36,674 bases of DNA from Crossiella sp. SN42. GTDB lineage: Bacteria; Actinomycetota; Actinomycetes; Mycobacteriales; Pseudonocardiaceae. Position numbers and translations under genes: made by a program. Shown piece after piece: positions 24,352 to 32,830 of the stretch (the first letter of the stretch is position 1; every line of letters begins with the position of its first letter). Location of the stretch: positions 1 to 36,674 of the forward strand of contig NZ_JAMHIV010000060.1 in NCBI RefSeq assembly GCF_023897065.1. Reading direction: 5' to 3'. Below the pieces are notes generated by a model. It saw only the letters and a list, made by a program, of their open reading frames with translations. It had not been told where the DNA came from and did not search any database.

Positions 24352-24948
24352 ATGCGAGCGCTGCATGTGGTCCTGCTGCCCGGGTGGCGGGGTGCTGGGC
24401 GGGGGCACTGGCTGAGCTGGCTCGCCGGACAGTTGCGCGGGCTGGGGATGGCCGTGGACGCGCCGGAGCTGCCAGGGGCGGAGCTGGGCGAGTGGCTGCC
24501 GGTGCTGCGGGCGAGCCTGGCCGCCGCGCCGCCCTCGGCTGACCTGGTGGTGCTCGCGCACGGGCTGGGCGCGAACCTGTGGCTGCACCACGCGGCCGGG
24601 GTGGACGGGCGGGACCGGCGAGCGCACCGGGTGCTGCTGGTGGCGCCGCCGGGGCCGGGGTGGCGGCATCCGGAGGTGAGTGGGCTGCATCCGGCTCCGG
24701 TGGACTCGCGGGCGCTGCGGCGGGCGGCGAGCATCACCCGGCTGGTGGCGGGGCAGGGCGATCCGTACTGCTCCCGGCTGGAGGCGATGGGGCTGGCCAG
24801 GGGGCTCGGGGTGGAGCTGGACCTGGTGCCTGGCGGGGAGCACCTCAACGAGGACGCCGGGTTCGGGGCTTGGCCGGAGGTGCTGGCGTGGACGCTGGGA
24901 CAGGTGCCGAGTCTGGGTGGGAACAGCCCGGCCGGGGCGCGCTCGTAG
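24352..24948 (+). CDS. RBBP9/YdeN-like alpha/beta hydrolase lacking the nucleophile serine
   Basis: A 198-residue small alpha/beta-hydrolase-fold protein. It starts with the family-like strand ALHVVLLPGWRGAGRGHWLSW and ends with GEHLNEDAGFGAWPEVLAW, which supplies the expected histidine. GQGDPYCS supplies the acid. The nucleophile elbow reads LVVLAHGLGAN, where relatives have GHSLG, so glycine (about residue 71) replaces the catalytic serine. It may therefore be inactive or act as a binding protein. ATG at 24352 is chosen; TTG at 24343 adds three residues. No clear ribosome site is present. It lies 12 bases before the S8 protease gene and could be cotranscribed with it. Confidence 0.82.
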   Translation: MRALHVVLLPGWRGAGRGHWLSWLAGQLRGLGMAVDAPELPGAELGEWLPVLRASLAAAPPSADLVVLAHGLGANLWLHHAAGVDGRDRRAHRVLLVAPPGPGWRHPEVSGLHPAPVDSRALRRAASITRLVAGQGDPYCSRLEAMGLARGLGVELDLVPGGEHLNEDAGFGAWPEVLAWTLGQVPSLGGNSPAGARS

Positions 24949-24960
24949 TAGAACGATCGG

Positions 24961-26316
24961 GTGATCCTTCGCCCTCTGCCCGTCCTGACCGCGCTGGCGC
25001 TGCTCGTGCCGGGGACCCCGGCCCTGGCCGCGCCCGCGGACTGCGCGCCCCCGGACTTCACCTACACCGTGCTGTTCGCCCCGCACACGCCGCAGGGCAG
25101 CGTCGAGCGGCAGCTGACCAAGCATTGCGGCACGCCCGTGCAGTACTACCCGGAGATCGGCGTGGCCGTGGCCAGTGCGGACGCCGGGTTCGACGGGCGG
25201 ATCGGGGTGGACCGGGCGTTCAGCGCGGCCAAGGCCCGCGGCCCGGTCGCCGCCGCGACCGCGCTGGCCGCGGCCGAGGAACCGGACCGCACCGGCGAGC
25301 AGTGGGACATGCGGATGCTGCGCACCGAGCTGGCGCACACCGTGACCACCGGCCGCCGGGACGTGGTGGTCGGCGTGCTGGACACCGGGGTGGACGGCAG
25401 GCACCCGGAGCTGGCGCACGCGCTCGATCCGGCGCTGTCCGCGGGCTGCGAGACCGGCAGACCGGACACCGACCCGGCGGCCTGGGGGCCCAAGCACGGG
25501 CACGGCACCGGGGTGGCCGGGGTGATCGCCTCGGCGGCGGACGGCAAGGGCATCACCGGGGTGGCGCCGGGGGTGCGGATCGCCTCGGTGCAGCTGATGC
25601 GGCCGGACGGGTACATGGACCCGGAGGGCGTGGTGTGCGGGTTCATGTGGGCGGCCAGGCACCGGTTCACCCTGACCAACGGCAGCTGGTCCAGTGGGCC
25701 GTGGGCCTTCCTGTGCTCGGACCGGGCGGGGGAGAAGGTGGCCATCGAGGCGATCACCAGGGCGGTGCGGCACGCCACCCGGAGCGGGGTGCTGCACGTG
25801 GCCTCGGCTGGCAACTTCGCGGCGGACCTGACCGACCCCAAGACCGATCCGCTGCGCCCGCCGGGCAACACCATCGACAAGAACTGCCGGATGCTGCCCA
25901 ACCAGCTGCCCGAGGTGGTCACCGTGTCCGCGGTCGGCTACCAGCGCAAGCTGTCCGGCTACAGCGACTGGGGCGCGGGGGTGGTGCGGGTGACCGCGCC
26001 CGGCGGCGACCGGGCCCAGGTGCCCCCGGCCGGTGAGGGGCCGGCGATGCCGCTGTCCACCACGCCGGAGGGCGGTTACGGGTCCTTCGGCGGCACCTCG
26101 GCGGCCGCGCCCAAGGTGGCCGGGGTGCTGGCGCTGCTGGCCAGCAGGTACGGCCAGGTGGGGCCCAGGGGGCTGACGGAGCTGTTGCTGCGGACCGGGG
26201 TGCAGCCGATGGCCTGTCCGGAAGGGGACGCGCGGTGCACGATGGATGGGCAGGGGCGGACGAGTTTCTACGGGCACGGGCTGGTTGACGCGGCGAAGGC
26301 GGTGCGCGCGGGATGA
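24961..26316 (+). CDS. Secreted S8 (subtilisin-family) serine protease
   Basis: A 451-residue exported protease. A signal peptide (LRPLPVLTALALLVPGTPALA) is followed by a short I9-like or linker region (about 30-115) containing FTYTVLFAPHTPQG. The catalytic domain has Asp141 in VLDTGVDGRHPE, His181 in HGHGTGVAGV, the oxyanion asparagine near 285 in ASAGNF and Ser380 in GGTSAAAPKVAGV. There is no C-terminal membrane segment, which distinguishes it from mycosins. Cysteines in PADCAPP, SAGCETG, VVCGF, FLCSDR, KNCRM, MACPEG and ARCTMD could form disulfides outside the cell. The GTG start at 24961 lacks a strong ribosome site. Its TGA overlaps the ATG of the next protease gene (ATGA). Confidence 0.93.
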   Translation: MILRPLPVLTALALLVPGTPALAAPADCAPPDFTYTVLFAPHTPQGSVERQLTKHCGTPVQYYPEIGVAVASADAGFDGRIGVDRAFSAAKARGPVAAATALAAAEEPDRTGEQWDMRMLRTELAHTVTTGRRDVVVGVLDTGVDGRHPELAHALDPALSAGCETGRPDTDPAAWGPKHGHGTGVAGVIASAADGKGITGVAPGVRIASVQLMRPDGYMDPEGVVCGFMWAARHRFTLTNGSWSSGPWAFLCSDRAGEKVAIEAITRAVRHATRSGVLHVASAGNFAADLTDPKTDPLRPPGNTIDKNCRMLPNQLPEVVTVSAVGYQRKLSGYSDWGAGVVRVTAPGGDRAQVPPAGEGPAMPLSTTPEGGYGSFGGTSAAAPKVAGVLALLASRYGQVGPRGLTELLLRTGVQPMACPEGDARCTMDGQGRTSFYGHGLVDAAKAVRAG

Positions 26317-27101
26317 CGCGGCGGGGCGGTTCGGGCGGGCTGGTGCGGTGGCCGCTGGTCGGGGCGGTGCTGGCGTTGCTTGTGGTGCCTGCCAGCGTGG
26401 GCACGGCGGGTGGCGACCACGGCCATCCGCCCCGGCCGCCCAAGCCGCCGACCGCGGTGGCCGATGCCGGGCGGCCCACGGTCGGCGCGCTGTTTATGGA
26501 CAACGGCGCCGGGCCGCACTTCTGCACCGCGACGGTGATCGCCAGCCGGCACCGCAACCTGTTGCTCACCGCCGCGCACTGCATGTTCGAGAACGAGACC
26601 GGGCCGCCGCGTGCGCACGTGGCCTTCGTGCCCGGCTACCAGGACGGCCAGCGGCCCTACGGCACCTGGCCGGTGCGCGAGGTGGTGGTCAGCCCGCAGT
26701 GGCGGGAGCGGGCCGATCCGGACCACGACGTGGCCGTGCTGGTCGTCGACGAGGGCATCGAGGACCGGACCGGCGCGCAGCGGCTGCTGCTGGACTCGCG
26801 GCGGGAGCAGGTGGTCGAGGTGCTCGGCTATCCGGTGCGCGAGCAGCGGCCGGTGACCTGCCGGAACTGGACCGCCGAGTTCAGCCGGACCCAGCGCGGG
26901 TTCGACTGCCGCGGCTACCTGACCGGCACCAGCGGCGGGCCGTGGCTCACCGCGCGCGGGGAGGTCGTCGGCCTGGTCGGCGGCTTCCAGTTCGGCGGCG
27001 ACGAGGTGCTGCACAACTACAGCCCCTACCTCGGCGACCAGGCGCGGGCGCTCTACGAGCGGGCGCAGCAGGTCAGACCGGGGGCAGGTGGCGGCCGATG
27101 A
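26313..27101 (+). CDS. Secreted trypsin-like (S1) serine protease
   Basis: A 262-residue exported chymotrypsin-fold protease. It has an N-terminal hydrophobic signal (LVRWPLVGAVLALLVVPASVG) and a proline-rich spacer. The triad is His89 in LLLTAAHC, Asp139 in DPDHDVAVLVV and Ser207 in TGTSGGPWL. The C71-C90 pair and the C183-C199 pair are likely disulfides. The S1 pocket cannot be assigned firmly. Its ATG overlaps the stop of the S8 gene by the ATGA arrangement, so translation is coupled and the two proteases are made together. Its 3' end overlaps the convergent esterase gene by 29 bases. Confidence 0.92.
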   Translation: MTRRGGSGGLVRWPLVGAVLALLVVPASVGTAGGDHGHPPRPPKPPTAVADAGRPTVGALFMDNGAGPHFCTATVIASRHRNLLLTAAHCMFENETGPPRAHVAFVPGYQDGQRPYGTWPVREVVVSPQWRERADPDHDVAVLVVDEGIEDRTGAQRLLLDSRREQVVEVLGYPVREQRPVTCRNWTAEFSRTQRGFDCRGYLTGTSGGPWLTARGEVVGLVGGFQFGGDEVLHNYSPYLGDQARALYERAQQVRPGAGGGR

Positions 27102-27990
27102 AGCGGATCATGTCCGGGCTGACCCGGTCGAAGTAGCTGCCGTCGTGGCGGCCCGGTCCGGTGGCGCCGACCAGCGGGCGGGCCTGGCGGATGAACTGGC
27201 GGGTGCCCTCGATGAAGCTGTCCTCGGTGCCGCACCACAGGCCGACCCTGGCCGAGCCGAGCTTGTCGATGTGCCGCAACGGGTTCATCGACTCCCACTC
27301 GACGCTGTCCCGGAACGCCTTGCGCTTGTTCATCTCCGCCCAGTTGGTGATCAGCGCGGGGGAGATGGCCGCGGCCGCGCGCACCGGGCGGCCGCGTTCC
27401 TGGCGGCGGCGGGTGTAGAGCAGCGAGCCGAAGCCGCCCATGGAGATGCCGGCCACCGCGAACGGGTGGCCGTCGCCGCCGAGGCGGCGTTCGGCCAGCC
27501 AGCGGGGCAGGTCCTCCAGCAGCATGGCCATCGGGTTGTCGCCGGGCTGGGCGTGCCAGTAGTTGTTGCCGCCGCCGTCGACCGCGACGAAGGCGAACGG
27601 CGGCACCGTGCCCCTGGCCACCGCGCTGGCCAGCGCGGAGGGCAGCGCGGCGGGCGCGGCGTTGCGGGCGGTGCCGAAGCGGCCGTGCAGCAGCAGGCAC
27701 ACCGGCAGCCCGGTCCGGTCGGCCTGCGGCGAGATGGTCACCAGGTCGACCTCGCGGTTGCGGTGCGGGGAGAAGACCCGCTCCACCCGCACGGTGCCGT
27801 TGCTGCCCGGCTTGGTGGTGCCCGCCGAACCGGCGGTGCCCAGCGTGCGCAGCACACTCGGGTCGACCTGGCTCAGCTGATCTTGGTGACTCAGCGTGGC
27901 GCCGACTCCGGCGACCGCGGCAGCCCCGGCCAGTGCTCCCCACAGCACCGTGCGCCGGGAGACGAGCCCCCTGCCTTGACGTTCGTGCAT
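27073..27990 (-). CDS. Tat-exported esterase-like alpha/beta hydrolase
   Basis: A 305-residue putative esterase (esterase D/antigen 85-like fold). The N-terminus RQGRGLVSRRTVLWGALAGA has a twin-arginine pattern followed by a hydrophobic segment. The catalytic Ser183 is in AGISMGGFGS, an acid is likely Asp257 in CGTEDSF, and the histidine is about 282 in GRHDGSYF. An oxyanion motif LLHGRFGT is near 100. ATG at 27990 (GAGGGG upstream) is preferred to GTG at 27999. The stop lies inside the 3' end of the convergent S1 protease gene. The upstream 28000-28118 interval is AT-rich and is presumably its promoter. The substrate is unknown. Confidence 0.9.
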   Translation of the reverse strand: MHERQGRGLVSRRTVLWGALAGAAAVAGVGATLSHQDQLSQVDPSVLRTLGTAGSAGTTKPGSNGTVRVERVFSPHRNREVDLVTISPQADRTGLPVCLLLHGRFGTARNAAPAALPSALASAVARGTVPPFAFVAVDGGGNNYWHAQPGDNPMAMLLEDLPRWLAERRLGGDGHPFAVAGISMGGFGSLLYTRRRQERGRPVRAAAAISPALITNWAEMNKRKAFRDSVEWESMNPLRHIDKLGSARVGLWCGTEDSFIEGTRQFIRQARPLVGATGPGRHDGSYFDRVSPDMIRFIGRHLPPV

Positions 27991-28118
27991 CCCCTGCACA
28001 CCCCCTCACAGAGAGAAACCGTTGGCTGCTCCGTTTGTGTTACATGGCAGACGTCATCTTTGACTGATTGGTTCGCCACAGGCGGGGGTGATTCAGGACA
28101 CACTGTCACGGAATGTGA

Positions 28119-29297
28119 CTATATAACCCCGGTCTGCCGGAGGTTGTTGATCTCTTCCGGGTGATAGCCGAGCCAGTCGAGCACCAGACCGTTGTGTTCG
28201 CCCAGGTCAGGGACCGTTCCCGGGGTCCAGGCCGAGCCGGAGTCGTCCACCGGCGGGCGGAGCATCCGGACCGTGCCGTTGTCCGGAACCGGCACTTCTG
28301 CCCAGCGGCGCCGAACTTCCAGCTGGGGGTGCTCGGCGAGGTCCAGCACGGTGCGGGTGCGGGCGGCAGGCACGTCGGCGGCGTCCAGGGCGGCCAGCAG
28401 CTCGGCCGCGCTGGTGCGGTCGAAGGCGGGTTGCAGCTCCGCGTGCAGCTCGGACCGGGCGGCCACCCGGCAGGCCACCGTGGTGAAGCGCGGGTCCTCG
28501 GCCAGCTCCGGCTGCCCGGTGACCGCGCACAGCCGCCGCCACTGGCCGTCGTTCTGCACCGCCAAGTGCACGCTCTGGCCGTCGCCGCAGCGGAACGGGC
28601 CGTACGGCGCGATGCTCGCGTGGTGCGCGCCGGTGCGCGGCGGGACGGTCCCGGTGCCGGTGGCGTAGAGCATCGGCTGGTGCATCCACTCCGCCAGCGC
28701 CTCCAGCAGGGTCAGCCGCAGCGTGGCGCCCTCGCCGGTGCGGCCCTTGCGCAGCAGCGCGGCCAGCACCGCGGCGTGCAGCTGGACCCCGGCGGCGATG
28801 TCGGCCACCGAGATCCCGGCCCGGCCGGTGACCTCGCCCTCGCCGGTGAGCTCGATCAGCCCGGCCTCGGACTGGATCAGCGCGTCGTAGGCCTTGCGCC
28901 CGGCGTAGGGACCCTGCTCGCCATAGCCGGACAGCTCGCCGACGATCAGGCCGGGCCGCTCGGCGCGCAGGGCGTCCGCGGTCAGGCCCAGGCGGCCCGC
29001 GGCGGCGGGGGAGAGGTTGCACAGCACCACGTCGGCGCGCTCGATCAGCCGGTCCAGCACGGCCCGGCCGTCCGGGTGCTTGAGGTCGAGGGTGATCGAC
29101 TCCTTGCCGAGGTTGACCCAGGCGAAGTAGCTGGACACCGTGCCGCAGGCGGTGTCGTAGCCGCGGGCGAAGTCACCGCCGTCCGGCCGCTCCACCTTGA
29201 TCACCCTGGCGCCCAGGTCGGCCAGCAGGCGGGTGGCGTAGGGCACGGCGACGGCCTGCTCGATGGCGAGCACGGTGGTTCCCTCAAGTGGCTGCAC
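28119..29297 (-). CDS. Class III (CaiB/BaiF) CoA transferase
   Basis: A 392-residue family III CoA transferase, which moves CoA between carboxylic acids through an aspartyl-CoA intermediate. The family start LEGTTVLAIEQAVAVPYATRLL, LGARVIKVERPDGGDFARG, VNLGKESITLDLK and SGYGEQGPYAGRKAYDALIQ are clear. Asp138 in the last block is the likely catalytic residue. Formyl-CoA:oxalate CoA transferase belongs here, and the neighbouring fdhD and OFA genes make oxalate or formate metabolism tempting, but the sequence resembles generic acyl-CoA members as well. GTG at 29297 starts 15 bases after the fdhD stop, so both form a minus-strand operon. Confidence 0.93.
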   Translation of the reverse strand: MQPLEGTTVLAIEQAVAVPYATRLLADLGARVIKVERPDGGDFARGYDTACGTVSSYFAWVNLGKESITLDLKHPDGRAVLDRLIERADVVLCNLSPAAAGRLGLTADALRAERPGLIVGELSGYGEQGPYAGRKAYDALIQSEAGLIELTGEGEVTGRAGISVADIAAGVQLHAAVLAALLRKGRTGEGATLRLTLLEALAEWMHQPMLYATGTGTVPPRTGAHHASIAPYGPFRCGDGQSVHLAVQNDGQWRRLCAVTGQPELAEDPRFTTVACRVAARSELHAELQPAFDRTSAAELLAALDAADVPAARTRTVLDLAEHPQLEVRRRWAEVPVPDNGTVRMLRPPVDDSGSAWTPGTVPDLGEHNGLVLDWLGYHPEEINNLRQTGVI

Positions 29298-29312
29298 GGG
29301 TCCCAGTGTGGG

Positions 29313-30143
29313 TCAGTCGTCCAGCACGATCCGCTCGGTGCCGGAGTAGACGTTCATCGACTGCCCGCGCAGGAAGCCGACCAGGGTGATGCCCTGCTCG
29401 GCGGCCAGCTCCGCGGCCAGCGAGGAGGGCGCGGACACCGCGGCCAGCACCGGCACCCCGGCCATCGCGGCCTTCTGCACCAGCTCGAAGGAGGCCCGGC
29501 CGGAGACCACCAGCACGTGCCCGGCCAGCGGGACCCTGCCCTCCAGCAGCGCCCAGCCGAGCACCTTGTCCACCGCGTTGTGCCGTCCGACGTCCTCCCG
29601 CACGGCCAGCAGCTCACCGTCCACTGTGGCCAGTCCGGCGGCGTGCAGGCCACCGGTGGCGTCGAAGACCCGCTGCGCGGCGCGCAACGCCTCCGGCAGC
29701 CCGCTGAGCACCGCCGGGGTGATCCGGGCCGGGTCGGCGGCGGGGGAGAAGCGGGTCTTGAGCTTGACCGCGTCCAGTGCCGCCTTGCCGCAGACCCCGC
29801 AGGAGGAGGTGGTGTAGAAGTTGCGCTCCACCCCGGTCTCCGGCGGCGCGACGCCCTCGGCCAGCGCCACGTCGAGCACGTTGTAGGTGTTGCGGCCCTC
29901 GTCGTCGGTGCCCGAGCAGTAGCGCGCGGTGCGCACGTCCTCAGCCGCGCCGAGCACGCCCTCGGTGAGCAGGAACCCGTGTGCCAGCTCGACATCGTGG
30001 CCGGGGGTGCGCATGGTGACCGCCAGCGCGCGACCGTTGACCCGCAGCTCCAGCGGCTCCTCCACCGCGAGCGAGTCGGGTCTGCGGACGACCCCCTTGG
30101 GTGAGATCCGCAGTACCGGGCGACGTGCCGTGACCCGTCCCAT
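29313..30143 (-). CDS. fdhD: Formate dehydrogenase accessory sulfurtransferase FdhD
   Basis: A 276-residue sulfur carrier that passes sulfur from a cysteine desulfurase to the molybdenum cofactor of formate-dehydrogenase-type enzymes. The transfer cysteines are about 115 and 118 in SSCGVCGKA. The nucleotide-binding blocks [27 protein letters not shown] and [10 protein letters not shown] are typical, and the start [11 protein letters not shown] is usual. ATG at 30143 follows GGGAGG. It is divergent from the OFA transporter gene across a long inverted repeat and lies about 3.3 kb from the FdhF/YdeP gene it probably serves. It is cotranscribed with the CoA transferase. Confidence 0.97.
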   Translation of the reverse strand: MGRVTARRPVLRISPKGVVRRPDSLAVEEPLELRVNGRALAVTMRTPGHDVELAHGFLLTEGVLGAAEDVRTARYCSGTDDEGRNTYNVLDVALAEGVAPPETGVERNFYTTSSCGVCGKAALDAVKLKTRFSPAADPARITPAVLSGLPEALRAAQRVFDATGGLHAAGLATVDGELLAVREDVGRHNAVDKVLGWALLEGRVPLAGHVLVVSGRASFELVQKAAMAGVPVLAAVSAPSSLAAELAAEQGITLVGFLRGQSMNVYSGTERIVLDD

Positions 30144-30164
30144 CCGAGGACCTCCCGACCCTGT

Positions 30165-30204
30165 ACAACCTGGTACGCACAGCCTAGGTTGCGCACCAGG
30201 TTGT
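30165..30204. promoter_or_regulatory. Long inverted repeat between fdhD and the OFA transporter gene
   Basis: ACAACCTGGTACGCA (30165-30179) is the inverted complement of TGCGCACCAGGTTGT (30190-30204) with one mismatch per arm, around a 10-base spacer CAGCCTAGGT. It sits 21 bases from the fdhD start and 29 from the OFA start. The outer half-sites ACAACCTGGT/ACCAGGTTGT are perfect and match GntR- or TetR-like sites. It is a good candidate operator for both divergent genes. Confidence 0.62.
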
Positions 30205-30233
30205 CACTTCAACCATATGCCTGGAGGTGTGCT

Positions 30234-31607
30234 GTGGCCCTCGGTTTCCTGGACCGCTCCCGGGTGGTCGCGCCACCTGGCTGGAGCCGCTGGCTGATCC
30301 CGCCCGCCGCGCTGTCGGTGCACCTGGCGATCGGGCAGGCCTACGCGTGGAGTGTGTTCAAGTCGCCGCTGGAGGGCGCGCTGTCGCTCTCCGGCACCGC
30401 GAGCGCGCTGCCCTTCCAGCTCGGCATCGTGATGCTCGGCCTGTCCGCGGCCTTCGGCGGCACCCTGGTGGAGCGCAACGGGCCGCGCTGGGCCATGTTC
30501 GTCTCCACGGTCTGCTTCTCCGCCGGCTTCCTGATCGCCGCGCTCGGCGTGGCCACCCGGCAGTACTGGCTGGTGGTGCTGGGCTACGGCGGCATCGGTG
30601 GGATCGGGCTCGGCATCGGCTACATCTCCCCGGTGTCCACCCTGATCAAGTGGTTCCCGGACCGGCCGGGCATGGCCACCGGGATCGCCATCATGGGCTT
30701 CGGCGGCGGCGCGCTGATCGCCTCGCCCTGGTCGGCGGCCATGCTGGACGGCTTCGGCAAGGACGTCACCGGCATCGCGCAGACCTTCATCACGCACGGG
30801 CTGGTCTACGCGGTGTTCATGTCCGTCGGCGTGCTGCTGGTCCGGGTGCCCGCGCCGGACTGGAAACCCAAGGGCTGGCAGCCGAAGGCGACCGCGGCGG
30901 GCCGCATGATCACCACCGCCCAGGTGTCGGCGAACAACGCCATCCGCACCCCGCAGTTCTGGTGCCTGTGGGTGGTGCTGTGCTTCAACGTGACCGCGGG
31001 CATCGGCATCCTGGAGAAGGCCGCGCCGATGATCAGGGACTTCTTCGCCGACTCCGCGCTGCCGGTCAGCGCGGGCGCGGCGGCCGGGTTCGTCGCGCTG
31101 CTGTCGCTGACCAACATGGCCGGCCGGTTCGTCTGGTCCTCCACCTCGGACCTGGTGGGGCGCAAGAACATCTACCGCCTCTACCTGGGCGTCGGCGGCT
31201 TGCTCTACCTGACCATCGCGCTGGCCGGTGATGTGTCCACGCCGCTGTTCGTGGTGTGCGCCATGGTCATCTTGTCCTTCTACGGCGGCGGGTTCGCCAC
31301 CATTCCCGCCTACCTCAAGGACCTGTTCGGCACCTACCAGGTCGGCGCCATCCACGGCCGCCTGCTCACCGCCTGGTCGCTGGCCGGGGTGCTCGGGCCG
31401 CTGATCATCAACGCCATCGCGGACGCGCAGAAAGCGGCGGGCAAGTCGGGGCCCGCGCTCTACACCACCTCGCTCTACATCGTGATCGGCCTGCTGGTGG
31501 TCGGCTTCATCGCCAACGAGCTGGTCCGCCCGGTGCACCCGAGGTTCCACGAACCCCCGCGGCCGCCGGCCGGCGAGGCCGCGGCGAGCAAGGCGGAGGC
31601 GGTCTGA
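30234..31607 (+). CDS. OFA-family (oxalate/formate antiporter-like) MFS transporter
   Basis: A 457-residue transporter with twelve predicted membrane segments. The OFA hallmark GQAYAWSVFKSPL lies in the first helix-loop. The MFS signature VERNGPRWAMF follows helix 2, then GGIGLGIGYISPVSTLIKWFPDRPGMATG, and the second half shows MAGRFVWSSTSDLVGRKNIY. Substrates of the family are small carboxylates such as oxalate, formate or pyruvate; which applies is not visible. GTG at 30234 has GGAGG 6 bases upstream, which settles the start against the longer 30189 option. The stop codon overlaps the start of a 37-codon gene. Confidence 0.93.
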   Translation: MALGFLDRSRVVAPPGWSRWLIPPAALSVHLAIGQAYAWSVFKSPLEGALSLSGTASALPFQLGIVMLGLSAAFGGTLVERNGPRWAMFVSTVCFSAGFLIAALGVATRQYWLVVLGYGGIGGIGLGIGYISPVSTLIKWFPDRPGMATGIAIMGFGGGALIASPWSAAMLDGFGKDVTGIAQTFITHGLVYAVFMSVGVLLVRVPAPDWKPKGWQPKATAAGRMITTAQVSANNAIRTPQFWCLWVVLCFNVTAGIGILEKAAPMIRDFFADSALPVSAGAAAGFVALLSLTNMAGRFVWSSTSDLVGRKNIYRLYLGVGGLLYLTIALAGDVSTPLFVVCAMVILSFYGGGFATIPAYLKDLFGTYQVGAIHGRLLTAWSLAGVLGPLIINAIADAQKAAGKSGPALYTTSLYIVIGLLVVGFIANELVRPVHPRFHEPPRPPAGEAAASKAEAV

Positions 31608-31720
31608 TGAACCCGAAGTACCGGCCGGTCCTGGTCTTCGCCTGGCTGTGGGTCGGGCTGCCGTTCGCCTACGGCCTTTTTGAACTGGTGCGGAAGGTGA
31701 CTCAGCTGTTCACTGGCTGA
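31607..31720 (+). CDS. Small single-pass membrane subunit of the OFA transporter
   Basis: A 37-residue protein with one membrane helix (VLVFAWLWVGLPFAYGLFEL) and a short basic tail ending KVTQLFTG. Its ATG overlaps the OFA gene stop (TGATG), so the two are translated together. Small proteins of this sort, called MFS transporter small subunits, are known to follow OFA-type genes in actinobacteria. The charge pattern NPKYRP at the N-terminus predicts an inside start. A stabilising or gating role is inferred. Confidence 0.85.
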   Translation: MNPKYRPVLVFAWLWVGLPFAYGLFELVRKVTQLFTG

Positions 31721-31744
31721 GGACACCGCGCGAAGGGAATCGGA

Positions 31745-32497
31745 ATGCCGGAACAGCACGGGTACACCACGGGCACGCCCAGCTGGGTCGATGTGTCCAC
31801 ACCGGATCCGGACGGGGCCAGGCGGTTCTACACCGGGCTGTTCGGCTGGTCCTACGAGGTCGGCGAGGAGCGTTTCGCCCACTACACCAACGCGCTGCTG
31901 GACGGCCACGTGATCGCGGGCCTCGGCCCGGCCCAGCCGGAGGCGCCCCCGATGTGGGGCACCTACCTGCACACCGAGGACCTGGCCGGGACCGTCGAGC
32001 GGGTGCGCGCGGCCGGGGGCACCGTGGTGGTGGAGCCGATGCCGATCGGCGACTTCGGTTCGATGGCGCTGGCCGCGGACCCCACCGGCGCGCTGATCGG
32101 GTTCTGGCAGCCGGACAAGCACCGGGGCGCGGGGCTGGTCAATGAGCCGGGCGCGCTGGTCTGGAACGAGCTGCGCACCACCGATGTGGCCACGGCGAAG
32201 TCCTTCTACGCCAACGTTTTCGACTACACCTTCAGCGAGGTGCGGGGCGCGCCGGAGTGCCCGGTGTTCCAGCTGGGCGAGCGGCAGGTGGCCAGTGCCG
32301 AGCCGGTGCACCGGGAGGAAGAGCGGCCGCACTGGCTGGTCTACTTCGGCACGTCCGATGTGGACGCCACCGCGGCGCGCGCCACCGAGCTCGGCGGCTC
32401 GGTGGCAGAGGAGCCCAGCGACACCGCCTACGGGCGGATGGCCGTGCTCGCCGACCCGTGGGGCGCGGAGTTCGCGGTGCTGCACCTGCCGGATTGA
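31745..32497 (+). CDS. VOC-family protein with two glyoxalase-like domains
   Basis: A 250-residue protein with two vicinal-oxygen-chelate domains. Domain 1 is residues about 10-120, with PSWVDVSTPDPDGARRFYTGLFGWSY split around strands, and domain 2 is about 130-248, with LVWNELRTTDVATAKSFYANV. Both carry the typical GxxxxF-turn and the DPTGA or DPWGA ending. Metal ligands of true glyoxalase I are not evident. Streptomyces hydroxylase-like and bleomycin-resistance-like proteins share this form. ATG at 31745 has GGGAAT upstream. It begins 24 bases after the small OFA subunit and may share its transcript, but the function is not obviously related. Confidence 0.88.
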   Translation: MPEQHGYTTGTPSWVDVSTPDPDGARRFYTGLFGWSYEVGEERFAHYTNALLDGHVIAGLGPAQPEAPPMWGTYLHTEDLAGTVERVRAAGGTVVVEPMPIGDFGSMALAADPTGALIGFWQPDKHRGAGLVNEPGALVWNELRTTDVATAKSFYANVFDYTFSEVRGAPECPVFQLGERQVASAEPVHREEERPHWLVYFGTSDVDATAARATELGGSVAEEPSDTAYGRMAVLADPWGAEFAVLHLPD

Positions 32498-32536
32498 GCC
32501 CCACGCCGAGGCCGAACCCGATAGCCTGACCCGGCT

Positions 32537-32830
32537 ATGAACGGATACGGCCTCGACCACGAGGAACTGCGCGCGCTGGCCCGGCGGTTGTCCTTGGCGG
32601 TCAAGGACATCGAGGCCACCCGCAAGAGCTGGGACTCCGGCACCAGGGACGGTGCGACCTTCGCGACCACCGAGGCCGGCGCGGCGCACCTGTCCTTCCA
32701 GCAACACCTCTTCGACAACCTGCGCGGCCGGATCAACGCCATCGACGCCCTGGTCAACCAGGCCAGGGACACCTTGGCCGGGTACGCCACCGCCGATGAC
32801 GCGCAAGGCTTCCGGCAGGTCCCGCAGTGA
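32537..32830 (+). CDS. ESX/WXG100-like small helical protein
   Basis: A 97-residue helical protein. It has the size and helix-turn-helix layout of ESX secretion substrates: a first helix from about residue 8 to 30, a turn KSWDSGTRDGATF, and a second helix from about 45 to 83. The C-terminal YATADD matches the type VII signal YxxxD/E. There is no strict WXG; the turn contains SWDSG. TAGCCT ends 9 bases before the ATG and no Shine-Dalgarno site is present, so a leaderless message is likely. It overlaps the next gene by four bases. No ESX core gene lies in the window. Confidence 0.75.
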   Translation: MNGYGLDHEELRALARRLSLAVKDIEATRKSWDSGTRDGATFATTEAGAAHLSFQQHLFDNLRGRINAIDALVNQARDTLAGYATADDAQGFRQVPQ

